Positions 1 to 7,661 of a stretch of DNA of 32,645 bases are shown here, piece by piece. Under the pieces are notes generated by a model. The model saw nothing but the letters and a program-made list of their open reading frames with translations, was not told the DNA's origin and did not search any database. Every line of letters begins with the position of its first letter. Positions within the stretch are counted from its first letter, which is position 1. A program made the translations under genes and the position numbers. Source of the stretch: Oscillospiraceae bacterium (GTDB taxonomy: Bacteria > Bacillota > Clostridia > Oscillospirales > Oscillospiraceae). The stretch is from positions 1-32,645 of the forward strand of contig JAFSAP010000028.1 of assembly GCA_017440925.1 (NCBI GenBank). Direction: 5' to 3'.

Positions 1-396
1 AACATCGTTCCCAACTCCACCGGCGCTGCCAAGGCTATCGGCCTGGTCATCCCCGAGCTGGACGGCAAGCTGATCGGCGCTGCACAGCGTGTTCCCACCC
101 CCACCGGCTCCAGCACCATGCTGAACGCTGTTGTTGAAGGCACCGTCACTGTTGCTGAGATCAACGCTGCTATGAAGGCTGCTGCCAACGAGTCCTTCGG
201 CTACAACGAGGACGAGATCGTCTCCTCCGACGTTATCGGCATGCGCTTCGGCTCCCTGTTCGATGCTACTCAGACCATGGTCATGGATCTGGGCAACGGC
301 ACCACTCAGGTTCAGGTCGTTTCCTGGTACGACAACGAGAACTCCTACACCAGCCAGATGGTCCGCACCATCAAGCACTTCGCTACCCTGCTGTAA
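1..396 (+). CDS. gap: Type I glyceraldehyde-3-phosphate dehydrogenase, C-terminal part (5' end outside window)
   Basis: This is the last 131 codons of a phosphorylating NAD-dependent GAPDH, the cytosolic glycolytic enzyme that makes 1,3-bisphosphoglycerate. The reading frame is open from base 1 and ends with TAA at 394-396. The visible part is the catalytic domain: the [14 protein letters not shown] stretch, then the [12 protein letters not shown]-like segment (here [12 protein letters not shown]), and the terminal [16 protein letters not shown] signature, in which Tyr and Asn close the NAD site. The active-site Cys lies upstream of the window. Codon use is strongly biased to C-ending codons, as expected of a highly expressed gene. 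A UUCG-loop terminator follows directly. Confidence 0.97.
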   Translation, partial: NIVPNSTGAAKAIGLVIPELDGKLIGAAQRVPTPTGSSTMLNAVVEGTVTVAEINAAMKAAANESFGYNEDEIVSSDVIGMRFGSLFDATQTMVMDLGNGTTQVQVVSWYDNENSYTSQMVRTIKHFATLL

Positions 397-415
397 TTTT
401 TCCGTTGCATATTTG

Positions 416-447
416 AAAACTGCTGTCCTTCGGGACAGCAGTTTTTT
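416..447 (+). terminator. Rho-independent terminator of gap
   Basis: A 13-bp perfect stem (416-428 with 433-445) is closed by a TTCG tetraloop and runs into a T tract. It lies 20 bases after the gap stop codon and should separate gap from the lipoprotein gene. Confidence 0.92.
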
Positions 448-456
448 GCTATGGTA

Positions 457-485
457 TTGTTTTTTTCGACAGGATATTCTATAAT
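457..485 (+). promoter_or_regulatory. Promoter of the Cys-repeat lipoprotein
   Basis: TTGTTT at 457-462 and a perfect TATAAT at 480-485 are separated by 17 bases, about 30 bases ahead of the lipoprotein start. The -35 matches consensus only in TTG. Confidence 0.6.
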
Positions 486-516
486 AAAGTTAATAACAAA
501 AGAGAGGAGCATTTCC

Positions 517-1449
517 ATGAAAAAGAAACTGACCGTTCTGATCCTTGCCCTGGTATGCATGCTGATGCTGACCGGATGCTTCTGCAAGCACGAACAGTGG
601 AAGGATGCCACCTGCACCGATCCCAAAACCTGTGCAGAGTGCGGTGAAACTGAGGGTGGGGCACTGGGCCATGTCTGGCTGGCAGCTACCTGCGAAGCAC
701 CCAAAACCTGTGAGGTCTGCGGTGTTACCGAGGGTGAAGCAAAGGGCCACGACATTGTGGAAGCAAGCTGCACCGAAGCCAAGCACTGCACCCGCTGCAC
801 CATGACCGAAGGGGAAGCACTGGGCCACCAGTGGCTGGATGCCACCACCGAAGCACCCCAGACCTGCTCTGTCTGCGCTGCCACTGAGGGTGAGCGGATC
901 ATTACCGATCCCCGGTTTACCACGAATTCTGTAAAGACGCTGCTGGGTAAATGGAAGGCTTCCGTGGAAATGTCCGGCGAGGAAATGGGTCTTGATGTAA
1001 GCGTCACCGGTATCACCCTGGATGTGTTCATGCATTTCGGCAATGCCGGCGATCTCTCCTTCTCTGCTCTGCTGAGCGATGAGGATGCATTCTGGGACAG
1101 CATCATCAGTGTCTATGTAGAGAGTATGTATGATGAATTTGCTGCACAGGGTCTGAACCGTGAGGAAGCCGATGCCGCCATGAAGCAGGTATACGGCATG
1201 GATGTTGAGGAATATCTCAGATCTTCCATGGAAGGTGTCAACATGAATGATATTCTGGCCTCCGTTTATGACCAGGCCGCCATCAGCGGTGTGTACTACA
1301 TGAAGGACGGCAAGCTTTACTCCGGCAGCAACTGGGAAGGCGCCATGACCGAAGAGCCCTATACTCTGGATGGCGACAAGCTGGTTCTGGACAGCATCAA
1401 CGAAAGCCTGGGCAAAGATTTGACATTCATCCGGGTAACCGAAGAATAA
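517..1449 (+). CDS. Lipoprotein with four 26-residue Cys-rich repeats
   Basis: A 310-aa exported lipoprotein of unknown function. The start at 517 is chosen because AGGAG (505-509) lies 7 bases upstream and the protein then begins with a signal peptide (KKK, hydrophobic core) ending in the lipobox L18-T-G-C21. After the lipid-anchored Cys come four tandem units with an exact 26-residue period: C33/C39/C42, C59/C65/C68, C85/C91/C94, and T111/C117/C120 (first Cys lost). Each contains a TEG-x-ALGH-type tail. The CxxC and nearby His pattern suggests small metal knuckles or disulfides; this is inference. Residues about 130-310 form a separate acidic domain, possibly alpha/beta. Similar repeats occur in gut Clostridia surface proteins. 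It has its own promoter and terminator, so it is monocistronic. Confidence 0.88.
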   Translation: MKKKLTVLILALVCMLMLTGCFCKHEQWKDATCTDPKTCAECGETEGGALGHVWLAATCEAPKTCEVCGVTEGEAKGHDIVEASCTEAKHCTRCTMTEGEALGHQWLDATTEAPQTCSVCAATEGERIITDPRFTTNSVKTLLGKWKASVEMSGEEMGLDVSVTGITLDVFMHFGNAGDLSFSALLSDEDAFWDSIISVYVESMYDEFAAQGLNREEADAAMKQVYGMDVEEYLRSSMEGVNMNDILASVYDQAAISGVYYMKDGKLYSGSNWEGAMTEEPYTLDGDKLVLDSINESLGKDLTFIRVTEE

Positions 1450-1459
1450 CGCTTTCATT

Positions 1460-1488
1460 CCCCCGCTGTATCTGCAGCGGGGGTTTTT
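1460..1488 (+). terminator. Terminator of the lipoprotein gene
   Basis: A 9-bp GC-rich stem (1460-1468 with 1475-1483) is followed by TTTTT, 10 bases after the stop codon. Confidence 0.9.
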
Positions 1489-1499
1489 GTATAAAGTAA

Positions 1500-1527
1500 G
1501 GGCACCCCGGTTGGGGTGCCCAGTTTT
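1500..1527. terminator. Second hairpin, shared end of convergent genes
   Basis: A perfect 9-bp stem GGGCACCCC/GGGGTGCCC (1500-1508, 1513-1521) with a 4-base loop. It has a T tract on the + side (1524-1529) and only a weak one on the - side. It lies just after the stop of the leftward 54-aa gene and may act in both directions. Confidence 0.7.
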
Positions 1528-1531
1528 TTAT

Positions 1532-1696
1532 TTAGCAGCAGCCGTTGTTGTCATAGCAGCCGTTGCCGCAGCCGCCCCAGTTGCCGCCGTTGTTGCCGCA
1601 GCCACCGCCGCAGTTGCAGAACAGAAGCACCAGAATGACGATCCACCACCAGTTGTTGTTCAGGCAGCCGCAAATACCATTGTTATTACCGCACAT
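1532..1696 (-). CDS. 54-aa Cys/Gly/Asn-rich single-pass mini-protein
   Basis: A short gene not of a family I can name. The start at 1696 has a perfect AGGAGGT (1703-1709) 6 bases upstream. The product has ten cysteines (2, 9, 11, 27, 29, 33, 43, 47, 53, 54), a WWW motif at 16-18 starting a hydrophobic segment (19-26), and a C-terminal half built from GGCGNN-like Gly/Asn/Cys units. It has no signal peptidase site. The composition is reminiscent of YjcZ-like Gly-rich mini-proteins of spore-forming Firmicutes, but that is only resemblance. The conflicting + strand ORF here is Ala/Val-rich low complexity and lacks a ribosome site. Role unknown; a membrane-anchored structural or metal-binding peptide is possible. 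Confidence 0.8.
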   Translation of the reverse strand: MCGNNNGICGCLNNNWWWIVILVLLFCNCGGGCGNNGGNWGGCGNGCYDNNGCC

Positions 1697-1783
1697 AAGA
1701 GTACCTCCTGGAATTTTCTTGGGGTTTTTCTCCCCTGTTCCATGGTATTCCTCTTGTGGTTTTTTGTGCAGACAGAATGCAGC

Positions 1784-1813
1784 AATATAAGGATACCGTT
1801 ACGAATCGGGCAA
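1784..1813 (-). promoter_or_regulatory. Possible promoter of the 54-aa gene
   Basis: On the minus strand TTGCCC (1808-1813) and TATATT (1784-1789) are separated by 18 bases, giving a leader of about 80 bases. Both boxes are imperfect. Confidence 0.35.
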
Positions 1814-1852
1814 TGGATGCAAGAAGCTATCCGCACCTAAGGCTCGAAATGA

Positions 1853-1869
1853 CAGCCGGGGCACCCGGC
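1853..1869 (-). terminator. Weak hairpin after dapH
   Basis: A 7-bp stem AGCCGGG/CCCGGCT directly abuts the dapH stop codon on the minus strand. It is followed by GTCATTT rather than a T run, so termination would be weak. Confidence 0.4.
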
Positions 1870-2562
1870 TTAGAGTTCCCGGAGGGCATCCACCAGAGCG
1901 GTCTTACCGGCGGTCTTTTCGTCCTTGACCTTGATGACCTTGGCCGGGCAACCTGCCACAACAGTGTTGGGGGCAACATCGCCCACCACGATAGCACCGG
2001 CAGCCACCACCGCATCGTGACCGATACGGCAGCCCTCAATAACCACGGCATTGGCGCCGATGAGAACATTGTCCTCCACGATGACAGGCGTTGCAGAGGC
2101 AGGTTCAATGACACCGGCCAGCACCGCACCGGCGCCCACATGGCAATTTTTGCCCACAGTGGCCCGGCCGCCCAGCACTGCGCCCATATCGATCATGGTG
2201 CCCTCACCGACCACAGCGCCGATGTTTAAGATCGCGCCCATCATGATGACCGCATTCTTCCCGATCTCCACCTGTTCCCGGATAATGGCGCCGGGCTCAA
2301 TCCGGGCAGGAACATTCTTCATATCCAGCATGGGAATGGCGGAATTGCGGCAGTTGTTCTCGATTTCAATGTGCCGGAAGGCATTGGCCTCCAGAACCGG
2401 TGCCACATCCTTCCAGTCACCAAAGACGATCTTGCAGCCCTCACCTGCAGGGAATTCCCGGCAGTTGGGGAAGGCAACAGGTGCCTCTTCCCAGACATAG
2501 ACCTTGACGGGGGTCTTTTTCTCAGAAGTGCGGATGTATTCAATGATTTCCTGTGCGTTCAT
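1870..2562 (-). CDS. dapH: Tetrahydrodipicolinate N-acetyltransferase
   Basis: A 230-aa enzyme that acetylates tetrahydrodipicolinate with acetyl-CoA, the entry to the acetylated branch of diaminopimelate/lysine synthesis in the cytosol. The N-terminal ~85 residues form the DapH alpha/beta cap. Residues about 90-195 are a left-handed beta-helix of hexapeptide repeats ([21 protein letters not shown]...), ending in the [11 protein letters not shown] loop typical of the family. Length matches DapH rather than the succinyltransferase DapD. AAGGAGA sits 7-8 bases before the ATG. It diverges from the deacetylase/aminotransferase pair that completes the same branch, which firmly supports the call. 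Confidence 0.96.
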   Translation of the reverse strand: MNAQEIIEYIRTSEKKTPVKVYVWEEAPVAFPNCREFPAGEGCKIVFGDWKDVAPVLEANAFRHIEIENNCRNSAIPMLDMKNVPARIEPGAIIREQVEIGKNAVIMMGAILNIGAVVGEGTMIDMGAVLGGRATVGKNCHVGAGAVLAGVIEPASATPVIVEDNVLIGANAVVIEGCRIGHDAVVAAGAIVVGDVAPNTVVAGCPAKVIKVKDEKTAGKTALVDALREL

Positions 2563-2639
2563 AGTGTATTCTCCTTTTCCTGCTGTAAATGATTGTTTAT
2601 CTTGGCATCAAAAGTCTTGCAACCATTCGCCGACTACCA

Positions 2640-2808
2640 TGTCATTCCGAGGAGGGGCAAAGCCCCGACGTGGGAATCTCCTGTTACAATAGAACGATCT
2701 GAAAAGCAGATCAACAGACAGCACCAAAACAAGCCATTCATCGAAGGTCTTCCAATTTGTTACTGCATTCCGGGAGATTGCCACGGCCCTTTGGGCCTCG
2801 CAATGACA
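2640..2808. repeat. Palindromic intergenic repeat, copy A
   Basis: The element begins TGTCATTCCGAGG and ends CCTCGCAATGACA, with imperfect inverted arms of about 40 bases (2640-2682 and 2769-2808). Each arm carries its own small GC hairpin (GGGGCAAAGCCCC; GGCCCTTTGGGCC) and the GTGGnAATCTCC box. The same arms recur at 22381-22512 and, as a single arm, at 27090-27162. It fills most of the dapH/dapL divergent spacer and carries no gene. Confidence 0.85.
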
Positions 2809-2920
2809 GTAATTATCGATACCCAGCAGCGTATATCCTTCTACTCATATAAACAACCATTTATCTTTATCGTATGTTCCCCATCTTATCATCTTTTCCC
2901 ATCCATGGCAAGGGAGGAAA

Positions 2921-2949
2921 TTGACACAGGAAAAGAATTGGAGTATAAT
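2921..2949 (+). promoter_or_regulatory. Consensus promoter of the acetyl-DAP operon
   Basis: A perfect TTGACA (2921-2926), 17-base spacer and perfect TATAAT (2944-2949) lie 33 bases before the deacetylase start. It is the strongest sigma-A-type promoter in the window. Confidence 0.9.
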
Positions 2950-2982
2950 CACACGAAGACAAATGCTTTGGAGGCGTGGACT

Positions 2983-4071
2983 ATGCAGATTATACAAGAC
3001 CGCCGGGCACTGCACCGGATCCCCGAACTGGACAAACTCCTGCCGGAGACACTATCCTATCTGAAAACAGCACTTTCGGGGCTGAACTGCCGGGTCTTTT
3101 CCCCTATGGATGGGGCGCTCTGCGCTTTCTTTGACTTTGGCGCGAAACGGTCACTGGCCTTCCGGGCAGATATGGATGCCCTGCCCATGGCAGAGCAGAA
3201 CGAAACCGAATATACCTCCCGGCATCCCGGCATCATGCATGCCTGCGGACATGACGGCCACATGGCCATTTTGCTGGAGCTGGCACGGCGGCTGGATAAA
3301 AAACGCAGCCTGCCTCACAACATCCTGCTGGTATTTCAGCCTGCGGAGGAAACCACCGGCGGTGCAAAGGATCTGTGCGAAACCGGAATCTTCCGGGAAT
3401 ACAACGTCCGGGCCATCTTCGGCCTGCACCTGTGGCCGGGACTGCCGAAAGGCTCCGTTGCCAGCCGGAAACTGGAACTGATGGCCCGCTCCTGCGAGGT
3501 CAATGTGGATATCTACGGCAAGTCCGCCCACATCGCCAAAGCTGCCGAGGGCATCGACGCTCTGGCTGCCGGAGCTGAATTCTACCGGCGGGCCATGGAC
3601 ATGGAAGCTGCCCTGCCCGGCCATATTTTCCGGCTGCTGAAGTTCGGAAAATTTGAAAGCGGCACCGTCCGCAATGCCTTATCCGCCCACACCCACATGG
3701 AGGGCAGTCTCCGGGCTTTCCAGGATGGGGTTTTTGATGGCCTGTGCCAGGGGTTGACCGGTATCGCCCGGGATGTGGAGCAGCTTTTTGGCTGCACCGT
3801 GGCCGTTTCCCTGAATGCTGGATATCCTGCTGTCATGAATCCGGAGGAGCTCTATGACCAGGTGAAGCACTGCGCAGACTTTCTGGAGCTGGAATCCCCC
3901 TTCATGACCGCCGAGGATTTTGCTTTCTATCAGAGGGCGCTTCCCGGCATGTTCTTCTTCCTGGGCACCGGGGACAGCCCGGCCCTGCACACCAGCAATT
4001 TTGACTTCGATGAAACTATTCTGGAGAAAGGCGCTGACTTCTTCGAAACGTTGGCAACTGATTTTGTATGA
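2983..4071 (+). CDS. dapL: M20-family N-acetyldiaminopimelate deacetylase
   Basis: A 362-aa metallo-aminoacylase of the M20D group, expected to release acetate from N-acetyl-LL-diaminopimelate. Start at 2983 is set by GGAGG (2970-2974) 8 bases upstream; longer in-frame extensions run through the palindromic repeat and promoter and are not real. Metal and catalytic motifs: RADMDALPM (61-69), HACGHDGH with C88 and H90, the Glu pair E122/E123 in QPAEE, H149 in GLHLWP, the lid-domain SAH near 180, and a C-terminal HTSNFDFDE carrying the last His ligand. The family also includes other N-acyl-amino-acid hydrolases, so substrate rests on context: dapH diverges and an aminotransferase follows with an ATGA overlap. 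Confidence 0.9.
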   Translation: MQIIQDRRALHRIPELDKLLPETLSYLKTALSGLNCRVFSPMDGALCAFFDFGAKRSLAFRADMDALPMAEQNETEYTSRHPGIMHACGHDGHMAILLELARRLDKKRSLPHNILLVFQPAEETTGGAKDLCETGIFREYNVRAIFGLHLWPGLPKGSVASRKLELMARSCEVNVDIYGKSAHIAKAAEGIDALAAGAEFYRRAMDMEAALPGHIFRLLKFGKFESGTVRNALSAHTHMEGSLRAFQDGVFDGLCQGLTGIARDVEQLFGCTVAVSLNAGYPAVMNPEELYDQVKHCADFLELESPFMTAEDFAFYQRALPGMFFFLGTGDSPALHTSNFDFDETILEKGADFFETLATDFV

Positions 4072-5195
4072 TCCCTCTGAATCATAATTTAAATGCACTG
4101 AAGCGGAGCCAGATCCGCACCTTCACCAATCTGGCAAAGGCAACTCCCGGCTGTGTCAGCCTTACCATCGGGGAGCCGGATCTCGACACCCCGGAAGGCA
4201 TCAAAGCTGCCGCCATAGCCGCCCTGCAGAACAATCAGACCCACTATGCCCCCAATCAGGGAACCCTCGCCCTGCGCAGGAAAATTGCAGAATTTGAAAC
4301 AAACCGGGGCAATGGGGTAACACCGGAACAGGTGCTTGTCACCATCGGTGCCTGCCAGGCATTGTTCACCGCCCTGTTCGGGGTGCTGAATCCCGGGGAA
4401 GAGGTCATTGTCCCCACACCCGGATTTGGCCTGTATGAGAGCATTGCCACCATTGCCGGCGCAAAAACAGTACCGCTGGACATTGCAAAAACCGGATTTC
4501 AGATCACAAAAGAAGCTCTGGCTGCCGTGATAACAGAAAAAACCAAGGCTATCGTCATCAACTCTCCCTGCAATCCCACCGGCGTGATCTTCCACGAAGA
4601 AAGCCTTGCCGCCGTGAAAGAAGCAGTACTGGGAAAACCCATTTTTATCATCTGCGACAATGTCTACCACGATCTGCGCTATGGGCCCTGCCCCGATCTG
4701 AGCCTGGATCCGGCACTGAAGGACCAGCTGATCCTGTGCCAGAGCTTTTCAAAGCCCTGGGCCATGACCGGCTGGCGCATCGGCTATCTTACCTGTCCGG
4801 ACTATGTCATGGAGCGGCTGCTGCTGCTCAGCGCTGCCACCATCACTGCCGTACCCACATTTTTACAGGAAGCCGCCATTACCGCTCTGGACACCGATCC
4901 CGCCCCCATGCGGCAGGAATATGCCTGCCGCCGGAATTACATCACCCAGCGGCTGCGCAGTATGGGCCTCAGCTTCCCGGAGCCGGAGGGCGCTTTCTAC
5001 GTTTTTGTCAATATTGCAAAATTCGGCATGGATTCCGCAGAGTTCTGCACCCGGATGATCCGGGAAGGCGGCGTGGCTGCCGTTCCCGGCAGCTGTTTTG
5101 GTGCCGAGGGCTATATCCGCCTGTCCTACTGTTACAGCATGGAAGAACTGGAAACCGGCCTTGACCGGATGGAAGCCTTTCTTGCCGCACTGTAA
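4068..5195 (+). CDS. patA: PLP aminotransferase, probable N-acetyl-LL-diaminopimelate aminotransferase
   Basis: A 375-aa class I/II fold type I aminotransferase. Visible PLP residues: the SPCNPTG loop with N169, D197 and Y200 in ICDNVYHDL, the Schiff-base lysine K229 in SFSKPWAMTGWRIGY, and the substrate carboxylate Arg R351 in YIRLSY. Its ATG overlaps the deacetylase stop (ATGA), implying translational coupling. Together dapH, this gene and the deacetylase supply the three acetyl-branch steps (acetylation, amino transfer, deacetylation) that lead to LL-DAP. The fold alone would also fit an aspartate or aromatic aminotransferase, so specificity is inferred from context. MalY-like alternatives are less likely. 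Confidence 0.88.
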   Translation: MIPLNHNLNALKRSQIRTFTNLAKATPGCVSLTIGEPDLDTPEGIKAAAIAALQNNQTHYAPNQGTLALRRKIAEFETNRGNGVTPEQVLVTIGACQALFTALFGVLNPGEEVIVPTPGFGLYESIATIAGAKTVPLDIAKTGFQITKEALAAVITEKTKAIVINSPCNPTGVIFHEESLAAVKEAVLGKPIFIICDNVYHDLRYGPCPDLSLDPALKDQLILCQSFSKPWAMTGWRIGYLTCPDYVMERLLLLSAATITAVPTFLQEAAITALDTDPAPMRQEYACRRNYITQRLRSMGLSFPEPEGAFYVFVNIAKFGMDSAEFCTRMIREGGVAAVPGSCFGAEGYIRLSYCYSMEELETGLDRMEAFLAAL

Positions 5196-5204
5196 GGAGC
5201 CGCT

Positions 5205-6551
5205 ATGAAAACACTGATTTTTGGAGGCCGGGTCATTGATCCGGCCAACGGTCTGGACGGACAATATAACCTGCTGCTGGAAGATAGCAAAGTCATCTGG
5301 ACAGGCACAGACACTCCTGCTGCAGACGAAACCATCGATGCCACCGGAAAGATCGTAACCCCCGGCTTTATCGACATTCACATGCATGAAGACCCGGTAA
5401 AAGACGGCAGGATACAGCAGTGTATCTTTCCCATGATGCTGCACCAGGGTGTCACCACTGCGGTGGGCGGAAACTGCGGCGGCAATGTCCATGACCCTGT
5501 TGATTATCTGAACATCGTTGACCGGGACGGCGCTGCTGTGAATGTGGCGCTGTACGCAGGCCATGAATATTTCCGCATTGCCGCCGGAGCGGAGGATATC
5601 TACGGCGGCTCCACGGAAGTCCAGCGGCAGAAGATGGCAAAAAACATTACCGCTGCGTTGGATGCCGGCTGTGTGGGTATTTCCTTCGGCCTGCGCTATG
5701 TTCCCGGTGCGGACAAAGCTGAATTCTTCCGTGCTGCTGCCTGCTGCAAGGAAAGCGGAAAGCCCATCGCTGCCCATGTCCGGGACGACGCAGATGCCGT
5801 ATTTGCCTCCATTGACGAGGTTTGCGAGGCCGCAAAAACCTACAACCTACCGGTGCAGATCTCCCACATCGGCTCCATGGCCGGCTTCGGCCAGATGGAA
5901 GCGGTGCTGGCGCAGATGGATGCTTACCGGGCAAGGGGGTTGGATATGGCCATGGACTGTTATCCCTATTTTGCTTTCTGCACCCGGCTGGGCACTCCCA
6001 CTTATGATCCCGGCTGGCTGGACAGATATCACTGTGATTACAGTGTGCTGGAATTCTGCGACGGCAAATACCGGGGCCAGCGGGCAACCAGGGAAACTTT
6101 CGACGAAATGCGCCGCGACTTTCCCCAGTGTCTGACGGTCTGCTATGTGATGAAGGAGGAAGAGATTCGCCTGGCTTTCCGGCACCCTCACGTGATGCTG
6201 GGCAGCGACGGAATCACCGACCTGGGCCGGGGCCATCCCCGGTGCGCCGGTACCTTCCCCCGTCTGATTTCAGAATTCGTGAAACACGGCGACCTGTCCC
6301 TTCCGGAGGCCATTGCAAAAATGACTTCCCTGCCTGCCCGGCGGCTTGGCCTGACCAACAAAGGCCATCTGGGTGATGGTGCGGATGCGGACATCACCAT
6401 TTTCGACTTTAACACCATCCGGGATACCGCGACTTTCGAAGAACCCGCCCTTCCCCCGGAGGGCATTGCCTATGTGCTCATCGGCGGAGAAGTGGTTCTG
6501 AAAAATGGCGAAATTTTAAGAACTGACTGTGGAAAAGCGGTCAGAACCTAA
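5205..6551 (+). CDS. N-acyl-D-amino-acid deacylase family amidohydrolase
   Basis: A 448-aa metal-dependent amidohydrolase. It opens with the small beta domain (KTLIFGGRVIDP), then PGFIDIHMHED (metal His pair near 58-60), HQGVTTAVGGNCGGN typical of D-aminoacylases, AAHVRDD, the QISH metal ligand, the MLGSDG catalytic Asp, and HPRCAGTFPR, a signature of the N-acyl-D-amino acid deacylase group. AAGGAG lies 5 bases before the start, 9 bases after the aminotransferase, so it belongs to the same operon. Likely role: deacylation of an N-acyl-D-amino acid, perhaps from wall turnover; substrate not determinable. Its stop codon overlaps the first bases of the inverted-repeat element that follows, so the C-terminus may have been trimmed by that insertion. 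Confidence 0.82.
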   Translation: MKTLIFGGRVIDPANGLDGQYNLLLEDSKVIWTGTDTPAADETIDATGKIVTPGFIDIHMHEDPVKDGRIQQCIFPMMLHQGVTTAVGGNCGGNVHDPVDYLNIVDRDGAAVNVALYAGHEYFRIAAGAEDIYGGSTEVQRQKMAKNITAALDAGCVGISFGLRYVPGADKAEFFRAAACCKESGKPIAAHVRDDADAVFASIDEVCEAAKTYNLPVQISHIGSMAGFGQMEAVLAQMDAYRARGLDMAMDCYPYFAFCTRLGTPTYDPGWLDRYHCDYSVLEFCDGKYRGQRATRETFDEMRRDFPQCLTVCYVMKEEEIRLAFRHPHVMLGSDGITDLGRGHPRCAGTFPRLISEFVKHGDLSLPEAIAKMTSLPARRLGLTNKGHLGDGADADITIFDFNTIRDTATFEEPALPPEGIAYVLIGGEVVLKNGEILRTDCGKAVRT

Positions 6552-6979
6552 GATAACGTTACGTACTTTTCTTACTTCTGTAAGAAAAGTACCAAAAGAA
6601 CAGTCCAAAGGGGCGCTGAGTTGTCGCGCTCCCGCGCGCCAAAGACGCCCCCTTTGGAAACCCCCGTCCAGCATCGCCGGTAGCGCACAGCATCTTAACC
6701 TAAATCCTGTTCCAGCAGAAAATGTTCCGATTTTCTGCTGGAAGTATAGCGCATTCCATATCGGCAGGGCGGGGAGTGCGGAGCCCCCGCCATAAGTAAG
6801 ATCATACGTCTGAAACTTTCGGTCGTTAAGGTGCTGGGAAGGCACGGCGTTGCGCGCCGGGTGGGGTTTCAAAGGGGCGGGTGGCTTCGATTGCGGGAGC
6901 AATCGACTCAACACCGCCCCTTTGCCAGCTTCTTTGGTTACTTTCTTGTCTGGCACAAGAAAGTAACACCGTTATCTTT
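6550..6979. repeat. 430-bp MITE-like element with long imperfect inverted repeats
   Basis: The ends are AAGATAACG (6550-6558) and CGTTATCTT (6971-6979). Each arm of about 120 bases shares, in inverted order, a 13-bp hairpin near the tip (left: GTACTTTTCTTAC/GTAAGAAAAGTAC at 6563-6592), a CAAAGGGGCG box, a CTCCCG hairpin and a CCCCTTTGrAAmCCCC box. A 14-bp perfect hairpin sits in the middle (6710-6723 with 6730-6743). Short ORFs inside are by-products of the repeat. No transposase is encoded, so it would depend on an enzyme elsewhere. It accounts for the whole 500-base gap between the amidohydrolase and queH. Confidence 0.8.
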
Positions 6980-6992
6980 ACCCCTTCTTTCT

Positions 6993-7021
6993 TGCCAAGC
7001 GAAGGAAAGTATGATAATATA
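6993..7021 (+). promoter_or_regulatory. Possible queH promoter
   Basis: TTGCCA (6993-6998), 17 bases, then TAATAT (7016-7021) preceded by TGA as an extended -10. It lies just outside the MITE-like element, 31 bases from the start codon. Confidence 0.4.
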
Positions 7022-7052
7022 AAAGATACGAAATCTTTCCCCGGAGGGCACT

Positions 7053-7598
7053 ATGAAAACTCTGCTCCATATCTGCTGCGCTCCCTGCGCAAACCAACCC
7101 ATTGAAGTGCTGAGAACCGACGGCATTGAAGTTACCGGCTTCTGGTACAATCCTAACATCCACCCCGTCACGGAATACCGGGCCCGGCGGAACTGCCTGG
7201 AAGAATATGCCAAAACCATCGACCTGCCGGTTCTTATGAAAAATGACTATGCCCTGCGGCCCTTTGTCCGTGCTGTTGCAGAAGATATCGGCCACCGCTG
7301 CATCAAGTGCTACGAAATGCGGCTGTTCGAGACGGCAAAATCGGCAGCAGAGGGCGGCTTCGACAGCTTCACATCGTCCCTTTTCATCAGTCCCTACCAG
7401 AATCACGAGATGATGCGGGAAGTTGCAGAACGGGCAGCCCATGAATACGGGGTGCAGTTCCTGTACCGGGATTTCCGCCCCTACTTTAAGGACGGTCAGA
7501 ACTTCGCCCGGGAGCATGGCTTCTACATGCAGAAGTACTGCGGCTGTGTCTTTTCTGAGGAAGAACGGTATATCAAGCCGAAAAAGCTGATACCGTAA
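7053..7598 (+). CDS. queH: Epoxyqueuosine reductase QueH
   Basis: A 181-aa iron-sulfur enzyme that reduces epoxyqueuosine to queuosine in tRNA, the non-orthologous replacement of QueG. Diagnostic cysteines: C8, C9 and C12 in HICCAPC, C83 and C86 in HRCIKCYEMR, and C163/C165 in QKYCGC. Length and all three Cys clusters fit the family. CGGAGGG precedes the ATG by 7 bases. The rRNA methyltransferase gene follows 63 bases later in the same direction, making a small RNA-modification group. Confidence 0.95.
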   Translation: MKTLLHICCAPCANQPIEVLRTDGIEVTGFWYNPNIHPVTEYRARRNCLEEYAKTIDLPVLMKNDYALRPFVRAVAEDIGHRCIKCYEMRLFETAKSAAEGGFDSFTSSLFISPYQNHEMMREVAERAAHEYGVQFLYRDFRPYFKDGQNFAREHGFYMQKYCGCVFSEEERYIKPKKLIP

Positions 7599-7661
7599 AG
7601 AATACACGGAAAGGTGAATCCCTTTCCCAACCATGGAGTTACCATATTTTCAGGAGGATCT

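Noticed and set aside
1487-1840. Plus-strand Ala/Val-rich ORF
   Set aside because: It is the complement of the 54-aa Cys/Gly gene and its leader, lacks a Shine-Dalgarno, and starts inside a terminator.
2593-2982. N-terminal extension of the M20 deacetylase frame
   Set aside because: It runs through the palindromic repeat and the perfect promoter; the ATG at 2983 has GGAGG at ideal spacing and begins the family-like N-terminus.
6529-7022. Small ORFs within the inverted-repeat element (for example 6516-6956 minus, 6831-7022 plus)
   Set aside because: Their sequence is dictated by the repeat arms on both strands, the kind of spurious peptides such repeats always give.
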